Below the pieces are notes generated by a model that saw only the letters and a list, made by a program, of their open reading frames with translations, searched no databases and was not told the DNA's origin. This document shows, piece after piece, positions 46,966 to 56,171 of a stretch of 64,000 nucleotides of DNA. The DNA is from Kushneria phyllosphaerae (lineage in GTDB: Bacteria > Pseudomonadota > Gammaproteobacteria > Pseudomonadales > Halomonadaceae): positions 434,001-498,000 of the forward strand of contig NZ_ONZI01000002.1 of assembly GCF_900312995.1 (NCBI RefSeq), given 5' to 3'. Every line of letters begins with the position of its first letter. Positions within the stretch are counted from its first letter, which is position 1. Position numbers and translations under genes: made by a program.

Positions 46966-46998
46966 AAAAAAGCGCCGGCAGTCAGGCTGCAGGCGCTT
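46966..46998 (-). terminator. Terminator of the HIT gene
   Basis: AGCGCC and GGCGCT enclose an inner GCAG/CTGC stem, followed on the minus strand by T6. Confidence 0.87.
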
Positions 46999-47018
46999 TT
47001 GAGGGTTGATGCAAGGCC

Positions 47019-47360
47019 TTAACCGGCAGGCCAGCTCATTTGGCGCCCGCCCATCAGATGCAGGTGAATGTGGTAGACGCTCTGGCCGCCCTGCTCGTTG
47101 CAGTTCATCACCACGCGGTAGCCTTGCTCGGCGATTCCCTTTTCACGTGCAATCTGCGCCGCCACAAGATGCAGCTTGCCCACCACTTGCGCGTCGGCTT
47201 CAGTGAGGTCGTTAAGGGTAGCGATTTCCTTTTTGGGAATGATCAGGACATGCACCGGCGCTTGAGGATTGACGTCGTTGAACGCCAGCACCTCATCGTC
47301 TTCAAAGACGATGCTGGCATTGATCTCGCGATTGATGATTTTGGTAAAGATCGTGGACAT
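47019..47360 (-). CDS. hinT: Histidine-triad nucleotide hydrolase (HinT-like)
   Basis: 113 residues. The HIT motif is YHIHLHLMGG with the catalytic central His, and HVLIIPKKEIATLND fits Hint. It removes AMP from purine nucleoside phosphoramidates such as aminoacyl-adenylate adducts. It is a monocistronic gene that ends at a strong terminator and starts 42 nt after prkB ends. Confidence 0.92.
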   Translation of the reverse strand: MSTIFTKIINREINASIVFEDDEVLAFNDVNPQAPVHVLIIPKKEIATLNDLTEADAQVVGKLHLVAAQIAREKGIAEQGYRVVMNCNEQGGQSVYHIHLHLMGGRQMSWPAG

Positions 47361-47402
47361 GAAAACTCCCTGGTCGGAAATGGATCATTATCGTCGGCGC
47401 GT

Positions 47403-48275
47403 CTATCGAAAACGCCGCTGGGCCAGCAGGGCTTCTATCTGAGGTTCAAGAATCAACTCGATGGCCAGTGGCATTTGTGACCCGGGCACCACCAGTGTAT
47501 TGGGCCGCGTCATGAAGGCACCCGACAGCATGGTCAACAGGTAAGGGAAATCCGCGCTGTCCCGGTCGCGAAAGCGAATCACCACGAAGGATTCGGCATC
47601 AGAAGGAATCGCCTGCGGCTCGAAGGGATTGGAGGTATCTACCGTGGGCACACGCTGAAAATTGATATGCGTGCGGGAAAACTGCGGCACGATATAGCGC
47701 ACATAGTCCTGCATGCGTCCGAGAATCGTCTCGACCACCGCTTCATGGGAATGACCGCGCATGTTGATGTCGCGATCGATCTTTTGAATCCATTCGAGAT
47801 TAACGGTAGGCGTTACCCCGATCAGCAGATCAACGTGCTGTGCCAGGTCCTGGCTGGAAGAGACCAGACCACCATGCAGTCCCTCGTAGAACAAAAGATC
47901 CGTACCGGTGGGCAGGGGCTGCCATTCGGTAAAGGTCCCGACACGATAACCGGCCTCCAGCATACGCTTGTCTTCGGAATGGATGTAATGACGGTAGGTG
48001 CCGGTACCATGTTCACCGTACTCGGCAAACAGGCGCTCGAGGCGGTCCAGCAGGTTGGCCTCGACCGCGAAGTGTGAGAGCTCGTTTTTGCGTTCGGGCT
48101 CGTCACGAAAGATACGGGCAAGATCTTCCCGACTATAGCGGTGAAAGGCGTCGCCATCCACAAAGGCCGCCCTGATGCCCTTGCGCGAAAACATGCGCTC
48201 GAAGGCGCGCCGCACGGTAGTGGTTCCTGCGCCGGACGAGCCGGTAATGGCAATCACGGGGTGCTCGCGTGACAT
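47403..48275 (-). CDS. prkB: Phosphoribulokinase-like protein (PrkB)
   Basis: 290 residues, the size of E. coli PrkB (289). The P-loop is ITGSSGAGTTTVRRAF; GDAFHRY, SHFAVEANLLDRLE and LLFYEGLHGGLV complete the class I PRK core. No RuBisCO or other Calvin-cycle gene is near. In E. coli prkB sits beside yhfA (OsmC) and crp, a similar setting. The physiological substrate in heterotrophs is not known. Placed between purD and HIT genes. Confidence 0.93.
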   Translation of the reverse strand: MSREHPVIAITGSSGAGTTTVRRAFERMFSRKGIRAAFVDGDAFHRYSREDLARIFRDEPERKNELSHFAVEANLLDRLERLFAEYGEHGTGTYRHYIHSEDKRMLEAGYRVGTFTEWQPLPTGTDLLFYEGLHGGLVSSSQDLAQHVDLLIGVTPTVNLEWIQKIDRDINMRGHSHEAVVETILGRMQDYVRYIVPQFSRTHINFQRVPTVDTSNPFEPQAIPSDAESFVVIRFRDRDSADFPYLLTMLSGAFMTRPNTLVVPGSQMPLAIELILEPQIEALLAQRRFR

Positions 48276-48354
48276 GGCGCCTCCTGAGCTGCAGACCCGA
48301 GACGGGTGTTGTTATTGACACCGGTCAGCCCTGAAGGCCGGCCGGCGTGCAGCG

Positions 48355-49635
48355 CTATCGGTTGATGGCGCGGGCAGCAATGTCGCTGCGATAAAACCCG
48401 CCTTCAAACTGCATGGCGGCCACGCCCTCATAGGCAATGTCGCGCGCCGCCTTCACATCATCTCCCAGCGCCGTGACACAGAGGACACGCCCGCCCGCTG
48501 TCTCGATGGCGCCGTTTTCACTCTCTCGGGTGCCGGCATGAAACACGTGACAGCCAAGGCGCTCGGCGTCATCAAATCCCGTAATCACATCACCCTTTCG
48601 ATAGCTGCCCGGATACCCCTCGGCCGCCATCACGACACCCACTGCCGGGCGCGGGTCCCATTGACAGTGATACTGGCCAAGCTGGCCATCGATGGCCGCC
48701 TCGCACAGCGTAACCAGATCAGACTGCAAGCGCAGCATGATCGGCTGGGTTTCGGGGTCGCCAAACCGGCAATTGTATTCGATAACGCGCGGGGCGCCCT
48801 GATCATCGATCATGAGCCCTGCATACAAAAAGCCCGTATACGCATTGCCGTCAGCCTTCATGCCCTGAATGGTCGGCATGATAATTTCACGCATGACACG
48901 CTTGCGCACGCTTTCAGTGACTACGGGCGCCGGCGAATAGGCACCCATGCCGCCAGTGTTGGCACCGCTGTCGTTGTCACCTACCCGCTTGTGGTCCTGG
49001 CTGGTCGCCATTTCCACAACGTGGTCGCCATCAGCCATGACGATAAAGCTGGCTTCTTCGCCGTCAAGATACTCCTCGATGACCACGCGCGCGCCGGCAT
49101 CACCGAAAGCGTTGTCCTCCAGCATGTCCTGAATGGCCGCGCGTGCCTGCGCCATGTCCATGGCCACGATCACGCCCTTTCCGGCGGCCAGACCGTCAGC
49201 CTTGATCACGATCGGTGCCCCTTGTGACTCAAGATAGGCCAGCGCCGGCGCCACTTCCGTAAAGCTTTGATAGCGGGCGGTCGGGATGCCGTGGCGCGCC
49301 AGGAAATCCTTGCTGAAAGACTTGGAACCTTCAAGCCTTGCGGCTGACGCGCTTGGGCCAAAAATCCTGAGGCCTTCGGCCTGAAAACGGTCAACGACAC
49401 CGGCCACCAGCGGCGCTTCAGGGCCCACCACGGTAAGATCCACCCTTTCATTGAGGGCGACCGCCAGCAACCCTTCAATGTCACCGCCGGCAACATCCAC
49501 GTTACGAAGGCCGGGCGCGCGTGCGGTACCGGCATTGCCGGGAGCCAGCAGCACTTCATTCACCCGCGGTGACTGTGCCAGTTTCCACGCCAGCGCGTGT
49601 TCGCGGCCACCGCCGCCAATCATCAGTACCTTCAT
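48355..49635 (-). CDS. purD: Phosphoribosylamine-glycine ligase (GAR synthetase)
   Basis: 426 residues. The N-terminal [20 protein letters not shown], the ATP-grasp core ([39 protein letters not shown]) and [11 protein letters not shown] are the PurD landmarks. It joins glycine to phosphoribosylamine in purine synthesis. The start at 49635 (MKVLMI) is the family start; seven upstream codons are included in a longer reading. It is divergent from rsmE. Confidence 0.97.
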   Translation of the reverse strand: MKVLMIGGGGREHALAWKLAQSPRVNEVLLAPGNAGTARAPGLRNVDVAGGDIEGLLAVALNERVDLTVVGPEAPLVAGVVDRFQAEGLRIFGPSASAARLEGSKSFSKDFLARHGIPTARYQSFTEVAPALAYLESQGAPIVIKADGLAAGKGVIVAMDMAQARAAIQDMLEDNAFGDAGARVVIEEYLDGEEASFIVMADGDHVVEMATSQDHKRVGDNDSGANTGGMGAYSPAPVVTESVRKRVMREIIMPTIQGMKADGNAYTGFLYAGLMIDDQGAPRVIEYNCRFGDPETQPIMLRLQSDLVTLCEAAIDGQLGQYHCQWDPRPAVGVVMAAEGYPGSYRKGDVITGFDDAERLGCHVFHAGTRESENGAIETAGGRVLCVTALGDDVKAARDIAYEGVAAMQFEGGFYRSDIAARAINR

Positions 49636-49794
49636 GCCGAAGCTTTCCTGCGTCATGGTTCAAGCCATTACCCGTGTGCCCGGGTGCGTGTCCGGCGCAT
49701 TATGTCAGAAAGCGAACGGGTCGTCCGCCCGTGGCCGCTGCGCTATCATTGTCGCCCCCATCGACACGCCCTCGCTTTTGGAAATACCGCCCCC

Positions 49795-50514
49795 ATGAAT
49801 CTTTTGTTGCTCACTCCTGACGACCTTGTGACGCCCGCTCAAGCGTGTATCCACGATAGCCGACGACTGCGCCATCTTCACGAGATACACAAGGCTTCAC
49901 CGGGCGAGGAGCTGACTGTCGGCATGACCGATGAAGGGATCGGCCGGGCGCGACTGATCGAACTTGAAAAAGAGCGGGCACTGTTCGAGATACTGCATCT
50001 TGACACCCCCCCGCCACCGGCTTTGCCGGTGCATCTGTTGCTGGCCCTGCCACGCCCGCGAATGCTGGCCCGCTCGCTCGAGAACATCGCCACAATGGGG
50101 GTCAAACGGCTGACGCTTTTGCATACCGCCAGAGTCGAGAAAAGCTACTGGCAGTCGCCCGAGCTTCAGCCCGAGCGCATCGAGGCGCATCTGCGCCTTG
50201 GCCTTGAGCAGGCCCGCGACACGGTATTACCGGTAGTGGACCTGCAGCCCCGCTTTAAACCCTTTATCGAGGATCAGCTGCCTGCGGCACTGACCGGTCA
50301 TCGGGCGCTACTGGCCCACCCCGGCATCGGAGAAAGCTGCCCTCGCGGGCTGCCCATGGATCAGCCCGTGACCCTGGCGATTGGTCCCGAAGGCGGGTTT
50401 ATCCCCTATGAAGTCGAAAGACTTCAGACACTGGGCTTTGAAGGGATTCATCTGGGTCCGCGCATACTGCGCGTTGAGACAGCGGTCGTGTCGCTGCTGT
50501 CACGGCTTTTTTAA
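49795..50514 (+). CDS. rsmE: 16S rRNA m3U1498 methyltransferase RsmE
   Basis: 239 residues. The PUA-like N-terminus (SRRLRHLHEIHKASPGEELTVG) is followed by a SPOUT methyltransferase with LAIGPEGGFIPYEVERLQTLGF and GPRILRVETAVVSLLS. It methylates U1498 near the decoding centre. Start at 49795; the longer reading from 49597 lies over the purD promoter. The gene ends 40 nt before the convergent kinase gene. Confidence 0.94.
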   Translation: MNLLLLTPDDLVTPAQACIHDSRRLRHLHEIHKASPGEELTVGMTDEGIGRARLIELEKERALFEILHLDTPPPPALPVHLLLALPRPRMLARSLENIATMGVKRLTLLHTARVEKSYWQSPELQPERIEAHLRLGLEQARDTVLPVVDLQPRFKPFIEDQLPAALTGHRALLAHPGIGESCPRGLPMDQPVTLAIGPEGGFIPYEVERLQTLGFEGIHLGPRILRVETAVVSLLSRLF

Positions 50515-50554
50515 ACGCCCGGGCCGCCCAGGCATATGTCACTACCGACCGTCT

Positions 50555-52012
50555 CTACTGCTGCGCAGCGCGCGGCTGGCTGATACGCGCACGCGCCAGC
50601 GCGTCTTCCCGGAGCAGATGACGCAGCGCCTCAAACTGCTCAGGGGTATCGCGCGCCCCTCGAGAAATTTCATCGACCAACGCCCGTGCCCCGGCATGGT
50701 CGTCTTCGGCATCCATCGGCAGGGAGAGCTGTTGGGCCAGTGTTTCCCTGACCTCGCCCCATATGGAGACACCCCGATACTGCTGGCGAGCAATGATCGA
50801 TAGTGCATTGGCGACCATCAGGGCCGAATGCCGTGCCTCTCCCTCCAGCGCCGGAATGATCTCTGACTTGAGGGTCTGACGCGTGATCTCCATCAGATCG
50901 CGTGCGTCATCATTAAGGGCCGAAAGCGCCTCCCACGCGACGGGAAGAGAATGCTCGGTCGTATGGGCGTCTGCCAGATCGGATGACGACGGCAGGCTGG
51001 CCGGGTCGATACCGGCAGCGACAGGGATCAGGCGCAGCAGGTCAAGCTCAAGGCCCGGCAGTAGATGCGACGTCAACGCAAGCTCAAGATCCGGCTGAAC
51101 ACCGCTATCATGCCGCGCGCCCTGCTCCAGGGCGATAACGGCCCAGCGAAGCGTCGCCAGGATAATCCATTTATCGAGCTGCTCACGATCAACATGCACC
51201 CCGCCGGCATTCTCATAGCCGCGTATAAAGGCGTCGATCGAACCCAGACCACCGGCCTCGCCCGGGCCGCCGAAACGCCAGCAGGGCGCGCAGAACCAGC
51301 CAATGTCGGCAAGCGCGGCATTGGGTCCGGCAAACTCCCAGTCCAGCACGGCCTCGAGTCGACCGTCGTTGATCATGAGATTGCCGGTACGAAAATCGTT
51401 GTGAGCAAAAACGGGCTGAGCGGATGCCGGTGGGTGGCATTCCAGCCAGCGCAGCGCCCATGCCAGCACCGGCTGAGGCTGGTCCAGCCGCGCCAGACGA
51501 GCATGAAAATCGGCAAGCTGAGTGGAGACCACATCAACGCCCTCGTGATCGTCATCGCTGGGCAGCGGGAAGGCATGAATGCGCGCAAGCTCTGCCCCCA
51601 GAGCTTCCACCAGCGACTCGAGTGCACCGTCACCTGCCTGAGCGACGAGCGCCCGGGGCGATGCCTCACCCGCAACATGGCGCATGACCATGAAGGGGCG
51701 ACCCAGAACGCTGTCGTCCGCACACATCCACAGCGGCTCGGGCACCTGAATATTGTGGCGCCAGGCACGCTCAAGCACCGCAAACTCTTCCTGACGGCTG
51801 GCACTAATGGCCAGCGGTGCACGGGCATCGCTGCGCAGTACCCAGCGTTGCTCTCCGGCCATGGGCCCGCCGGTCACAGCCACCTCCAGAAGACGATTGT
51901 CCTGCACGGCGCCGCCCCCCAGGCGCCGCTGTGATCTGATCACCACGTTGTCGGCGCCGCTGCGCTGTGCCAGCCACGCCCTCAGAACCGAATCGGAACC
52001 GTCATCCCTCAT
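50555..52012 (-). CDS. 4-hydroxyacyl-CoA kinase-like APH protein fused to a DUF6285-like domain (LvaA-LvaB type)
   Basis: 485 residues. Residues about 25-345 form an aminoglycoside-phosphotransferase fold: FAHNDFRTGNLMI gives catalytic Asp206 and Asn211, and LDWEFAGP the metal Asp224. Residues about 358-480 are a second, all-helical domain (SEIIPALEGEARHSALMVANALSIIARQQ) resembling the small DUF6285-type protein usually encoded beside such kinases. In the lva route the LvaA kinase needs the small partner LvaB, so this looks like both in one chain; that LvaB belongs to this family is my recollection and must be checked. The role inferred is phosphorylation of a 4-hydroxyacyl-CoA. Its start overlaps the ACAD stop by 4 nt. 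Confidence 0.68.
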   Translation of the reverse strand: MRDDGSDSVLRAWLAQRSGADNVVIRSQRRLGGGAVQDNRLLEVAVTGGPMAGEQRWVLRSDARAPLAISASRQEEFAVLERAWRHNIQVPEPLWMCADDSVLGRPFMVMRHVAGEASPRALVAQAGDGALESLVEALGAELARIHAFPLPSDDDHEGVDVVSTQLADFHARLARLDQPQPVLAWALRWLECHPPASAQPVFAHNDFRTGNLMINDGRLEAVLDWEFAGPNAALADIGWFCAPCWRFGGPGEAGGLGSIDAFIRGYENAGGVHVDREQLDKWIILATLRWAVIALEQGARHDSGVQPDLELALTSHLLPGLELDLLRLIPVAAGIDPASLPSSSDLADAHTTEHSLPVAWEALSALNDDARDLMEITRQTLKSEIIPALEGEARHSALMVANALSIIARQQYRGVSIWGEVRETLAQQLSLPMDAEDDHAGARALVDEISRGARDTPEQFEALRHLLREDALARARISQPRAAQQ

Positions 52013-53220
52013 TGATCAGCCACCTCCCAGTGCCAGAAGTCGTTGCCTTCACTGCGAAGCATGCGCGCCAGCAACATCTGATGGACTTCGGTAGCGCCAT
52101 CCACAATGCGAGCCTGACGCGCGTAGCGGTAGATCCACTCCAGCACCGTGTCCTGGGAGTACCCCTTGGCACCATGCACCTGGATGGCCACATCCACGGC
52201 CTTGTTGAGTACGTTGGAGACGGCCACCTTGGCCATGCTGACTTCCTTGCGGGCAAAGCTGCCCTGATCGAGTGCCCAGGCAGCCTTCATGACCAGCGTC
52301 CGGCCTATCTCGATCTCCATGGCCACTTCCCCCAGCATCGTCTGGATGCTCTGGTTATCTGCCAGTGCAGCACCAAAGGCCTGACGCATCTCGACATGCC
52401 CCAGCGCCTCTTCCATCGCACGCTGTGCCAGACCCAGCCAGCGCATGCAGTGCGTCAACCGCGCCGGTGCCAGCCGGATCTGGGCGACCTTCATGCCTTC
52501 GCCCACCCCCAGCACCACCTGGTCGTCGGGAATTTCAAGCCCGTCAAAGATCAGCTCACAGTGCCCCCCGTGCTCTTCGGGTCCCATGATCGGAATACGA
52601 CGCTTGATCTCCCAGCCGGGCTGATCTCGATGAAACAGAAAAACCGTCAGCCCTTTGCGCGCATCATCACTGGTTCTTGCCACCAGCATGAAATGCTCGG
52701 CAAGGCCGGCACCGGTAATGAACCACTTGTGACCGTTGATGACCCAGCGATCACCGCGGCGCTCGGCCCGGGTCTGCATCATGCCGGCCATATCGGAGCC
52801 GGAGCCGGGATGTGGCTCGGTCAGAGCAAAGGCACTGCGTACCCGGCCATCAACAATCGGCTGAAGCCAGCGCGCCTTCTGCGCTTCGGTGCCGACCTTT
52901 TCAAGCACCATCATGTTGCCGTCATCGGGGGCTACGGCGTTAAAGCACACCGGTCCGAAAATGGAGCGGTTCATGGCTTCATAGCAGGCCGCCATGCCTA
53001 CCATGGAAAGTCCCATGCCGCCGCGCTCCCGCGGCATCTGTGGCGACCAGAGACCAGCGTCCTTCACCTCGCCACGCAGCCGCTGAAGGTGATGATCCAC
53101 GATGTTTTCGTGCTCATCGTAATTGGCGCGGTCCTTCTCCAGCGGCATGATCTGCTCCTCCACGAAGGTAGCGATGCGCTGACGGTACTGCTCAATGTCC
53201 CGGGGGAGTGAGAAATCCAT
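52009..53220 (-). CDS. ACAD10/11-like acyl-CoA dehydrogenase (LvaC type)
   Basis: 403 residues. ALTEPHPGSGSDMAGM and KWFITGAGLAEHFMLVART are FAD and substrate motifs; ARLTHCMRWLGLAQRAMEEALGH and AIQVHGAKGYSQDTVLEWIYRYARQARI belong to the ACAD10/11 subgroup rather than FadE or short-chain dehydrogenases. Subgroup members convert phosphorylated 4-hydroxyacyl-CoA to the enoyl-CoA. It sits between an SDR (30 nt upstream) and the kinase (4-nt overlap) in one operon. The assignment depends on family plus context. Confidence 0.78.
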   Translation of the reverse strand: MDFSLPRDIEQYRQRIATFVEEQIMPLEKDRANYDEHENIVDHHLQRLRGEVKDAGLWSPQMPRERGGMGLSMVGMAACYEAMNRSIFGPVCFNAVAPDDGNMMVLEKVGTEAQKARWLQPIVDGRVRSAFALTEPHPGSGSDMAGMMQTRAERRGDRWVINGHKWFITGAGLAEHFMLVARTSDDARKGLTVFLFHRDQPGWEIKRRIPIMGPEEHGGHCELIFDGLEIPDDQVVLGVGEGMKVAQIRLAPARLTHCMRWLGLAQRAMEEALGHVEMRQAFGAALADNQSIQTMLGEVAMEIEIGRTLVMKAAWALDQGSFARKEVSMAKVAVSNVLNKAVDVAIQVHGAKGYSQDTVLEWIYRYARQARIVDGATEVHQMLLARMLRSEGNDFWHWEVADQ

Positions 53221-53250
53221 GTGATGTCCAGAAAGGTAGGGAAATAAGCA

Positions 53251-54033
53251 TCAAAGCGAGCTGACCGTGTGGCCGCCATCGACTGTAAGTACGCTGCCGG
53301 TCATGTAGCTGCCGGCGTCGCTGCACAGCAGCAGCAGAGGACCATCAAGGGATTCGGGCGCGCCCAGGCGTCGCTGGGGGATACGCCGAATCAGCTGCTG
53401 CCCCTGCTCGCTCCCGAAAAAGTCGTGGTTGAGAGGCGTATCGATATAGCCCGGTGCCAGGGCGTTCACTCGAATGCCGTAGCGTGCCCATTCAAGTGCC
53501 AGGCTTTTGGTGAGCTGGATCAACCCTGCCTTGCTGGCACTATAGGCCGCCACATGACCGGCCACCCGCAGTCCGAGAATCGAGGCCACGTTGACGATCG
53601 CACCGCCGGTGCCCTGCGCCTGCATGGCCTGCGCTGCAGCTTTTGAGACCCGCATTGCCCCGTTGAGGTTGGTATCGATGATGTCGGTCCATGCATCCAT
53701 GTCGCGCGATATCGCCGGGGTCGTATCGGTAATGCCGGCATTGTTGACCACGATGTCAGGAACCTGACCCGCCTCAAGCGTCAGCGTTTCGAGTGCATGA
53801 CGCACATCCTTTTCATCACGAATGTCCATGGCACACACCCATACCGTAATGCCTTGCGCGCGCAGTTCAGCGGCCTGCGTTTCCAGAGGCTCGCGTCGCC
53901 GCCCCGTCAGCATCAATGACGCACCGGCGCTTCCAAGCACCTGACTGAAATGCGCACCCAAACCACTGGCAGCCCCCGTGATCAGCGCCGTTCGACCTTC
54001 AAGACATAGACGCCCTTCAATACCCGTCGTCAT
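53251..54033 (-). CDS. Short-chain dehydrogenase/reductase (LvaD-like candidate)
   Basis: 260 residues, classical SDR. TGAASGLGAHFSQVL is the cofactor site, NNAG is conserved, and YSASKAGLIQLTKSLALEW contains the catalytic Tyr-x3-Lys. In the operon it precedes an ACAD10/11-like gene, which suggests reduction of a 4-oxoacyl-CoA to its 4-hydroxy form. Other hydroxyacyl-CoA or ketone substrates are possible. The ATG at 54033 follows GGAG; the extra 13 upstream codons lie over the promoter. Confidence 0.75.
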   Translation of the reverse strand: MTTGIEGRLCLEGRTALITGAASGLGAHFSQVLGSAGASLMLTGRRREPLETQAAELRAQGITVWVCAMDIRDEKDVRHALETLTLEAGQVPDIVVNNAGITDTTPAISRDMDAWTDIIDTNLNGAMRVSKAAAQAMQAQGTGGAIVNVASILGLRVAGHVAAYSASKAGLIQLTKSLALEWARYGIRVNALAPGYIDTPLNHDFFGSEQGQQLIRRIPQRRLGAPESLDGPLLLLCSDAGSYMTGSVLTVDGGHTVSSL

Positions 54034-54412
54034 GACGACTCCATCTTCCGAGGCAACACATGGCCCGCACACGACAGTGCATCCTTATATTCAATATTAA
54101 ACATAAGCGATTCAAATAATCGGTGGGTATAAAACAGATAATAACTTTTAAACTACGACGTATTGTTTCATCGGAATGTGCCGTATCGACCATGTTGTTT
54201 TTACAAAACAAAAAAGCAGCGAGACCGTGTTTATATTGTATGAGTAAAACCGTGAACCTTTTAATTCAAACTTAATCTGTTTAACTCGCCAGCCTTGTTA
54301 ACAGATTATTAAATCGTAGGCCGAGTTTGCGAGACTGACATACCCAATATTATTTGTCGGACTTAAAACTCATTAAAAAAATAAAACAGCATACTCATGG
54401 CCTCGTGGAGAT
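54034..54412. promoter_or_regulatory. Long AT-rich divergent promoter region of the 4-hydroxyacid cluster
   Basis: 379 bp between the SDR operon (left) and the ligase gene (right), much richer in A+T than its surroundings, especially 54100-54380. It must hold promoters for both directions. No clear operator or sigma-54 element was found; one look-alike (GGCC...TTTGC near 54322) has the wrong spacing. No regulator gene is adjacent. Confidence 0.5.
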
Positions 54413-56074
54413 ATGGCATTGAATCATTACCGTGCACCAGCATCATCGTCATGCTCACCACAGTGTGAAAGCAATTACGCCCCCCTTTCACCCGTCAGCT
54501 TTCTGGAGCGTGCCGTTCGGGTTCATCCTGACCGGGCTGCCGTCATTGAAGAGGACGTCACCCTCACGTATCGAGCGTTTTATCAGCGTTGTCGGCAACT
54601 TGGTGGTGCCCTTCAGGCGGTTGGGCTTGCACCGGGCGAGGTGGTGTCGACGCTTGGCATGAACTCGAAAGCCATGCTGGAAGCACACTATGGCGTACCG
54701 ATGGCAGGCGGCATTCTCAATGCCATCAATGCAAGGCTCGATGGCGCTTCCATCGCCTTCATCATGGCGCATGCTGAAACGCGTGTACTGATCTTTGATC
54801 AGGGCCTGCGCAGCACGGTGGCCACGGCACTGTCACTTTTGACAACACCGGCGCCCGTGCTGATCGAAGTCAGGGATGGCAGCAGCGATGCATCATCATG
54901 GAAATGGCCCGCGCCTCATGACTACGACGCGCTGGTAGACAGTGCCCTGCCGTGCCCTTCTCTGTCGCCAGAGAACGAAAATGACTGTATCGCGCTCAAT
55001 TACACCTCGGGCACGACAGGTAACCCAAAGGGCGTCATCTATAGCCATCGAGGGGCCTATCTCAACGCCCTTTCCAATACGCTGACGCTCAGGATGGATG
55101 ACCGCACGGTCTATCTCTGGACGCTGCCCATGTTTCACTGCAATGGCTGGACCCATACCTGGGCGGTCACGGCGGCTGGTGGCACACACGTCTGCATGCG
55201 CCGGATCGAGCCGGGCCGCGTACTTGAAATGATCCATGCCAGAGGCATTACGCACATGGCGGCGGCGCCCATCATCATGACCATGCTGCTGGAGCGCCCG
55301 GAAGCGGCCACGCCGCTTCCGCGCCCGGTCATGCTGGCCACCGGCGGCGCACCACCCAACTCGGCCACCATTGCCCGCATGAGCGCGCTGGGATTTGACG
55401 TGCTGCACCTCTACGGTATGACAGAAACCTATGGCCCCTCACTGGTCTGTCAGTTCCAGCCGGAGTGGTCGACGTTGACCGCCGAGACGCGCGCGCGCCT
55501 TCAGATCCGCCAGGGCGTGGGCACCCTTGCCATAGAACGCGTGGCCCTGAAGGACCCGGTCACCCATGAAGATGTCCCCGCCGATGGGCAGTCACTGGGC
55601 CATCTGATGCTGCGTGGCAATACCATCATGCAGGGCTATATCAAAAACCCTGACGCCACTCGCGAAGCCATGGGACGTGGCTGGCTCGATACCGGCGACA
55701 TCGCCGTGATGCATGAAGACGGCTATATCGAGATCCGTGATCGCGCCAAGGACATCATCATTTCAGGTGGTGAATCGATTTCCTCCATCGAGATCGAAGA
55801 AATCATGATGGGCCATCCTGCCATCCGCGAAGTCGCCGTGATCGCAAGGCCTCATGATTTCTGGGGGGAGACGCCACATGCCTTCGTGGTCCTGGCCTGT
55901 GATATCGACCAACCCGGTGAAGCCGAACTGTTGGGCTGGTGTCGTGAGCACATGGCCCATTTCAAGGTGCCAAGGCATGTCACGTTTCAAACGTCACTGC
56001 CGAGAACCTCGACCGGCAAGCTTCAAAAATATGCGCTGCGCGAGCATCAAAAGACCCGGATGGCTACTGTCTGA
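54413..56074 (+). CDS. Medium/short-chain acyl-CoA synthetase (LvaE-like candidate)
   Basis: 553 residues, AMP-forming ligase. TSGTTGNPKGVIYSHRG is the P-loop, YGMTETYGP motif II, GWLDTGDIAVMHEDGY motif III, and TSTGKLQKY carries the C-terminal catalytic Lys. It belongs to the AlkK/DmdB-like branch and should activate a carboxylic acid with CoA and ATP. Divergent from the SDR-ACAD-kinase operon, so it probably opens that pathway. GGAG lies only 2 nt before the ATG. The acid substrate (levulinate or other 4-oxo/4-hydroxy acid) is inferred. Confidence 0.82.
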   Translation: MALNHYRAPASSSCSPQCESNYAPLSPVSFLERAVRVHPDRAAVIEEDVTLTYRAFYQRCRQLGGALQAVGLAPGEVVSTLGMNSKAMLEAHYGVPMAGGILNAINARLDGASIAFIMAHAETRVLIFDQGLRSTVATALSLLTTPAPVLIEVRDGSSDASSWKWPAPHDYDALVDSALPCPSLSPENENDCIALNYTSGTTGNPKGVIYSHRGAYLNALSNTLTLRMDDRTVYLWTLPMFHCNGWTHTWAVTAAGGTHVCMRRIEPGRVLEMIHARGITHMAAAPIIMTMLLERPEAATPLPRPVMLATGGAPPNSATIARMSALGFDVLHLYGMTETYGPSLVCQFQPEWSTLTAETRARLQIRQGVGTLAIERVALKDPVTHEDVPADGQSLGHLMLRGNTIMQGYIKNPDATREAMGRGWLDTGDIAVMHEDGYIEIRDRAKDIIISGGESISSIEIEEIMMGHPAIREVAVIARPHDFWGETPHAFVVLACDIDQPGEAELLGWCREHMAHFKVPRHVTFQTSLPRTSTGKLQKYALREHQKTRMATV

Positions 56075-56171
56075 GCCCGCGTTGACAGGTTCTTTGGCCC
56101 CGACAGGGCCTGGACGGCCTGTCAGCCCTGCAGGGTTGTAGCCCCACAGGTTTATCGGACTTAAACCGCTG

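Noticed and set aside
46865..46966. 33-residue plus-strand small protein before the HIT terminator
   Set aside because: No ribosome site, and the hairpin fits the minus-strand HIT gene (T6 on that side).
47403..48275. prkB as evidence for a Calvin cycle
   Set aside because: The protein is the PrkB type found in heterotrophs; no RuBisCO, CbbR or related gene lies nearby.
54310..54335. Sigma-54 promoter ahead of the ligase gene
   Set aside because: GGCC and TTTGC blocks are present but the spacing between GG and GC is 8 nt, not the required 10.
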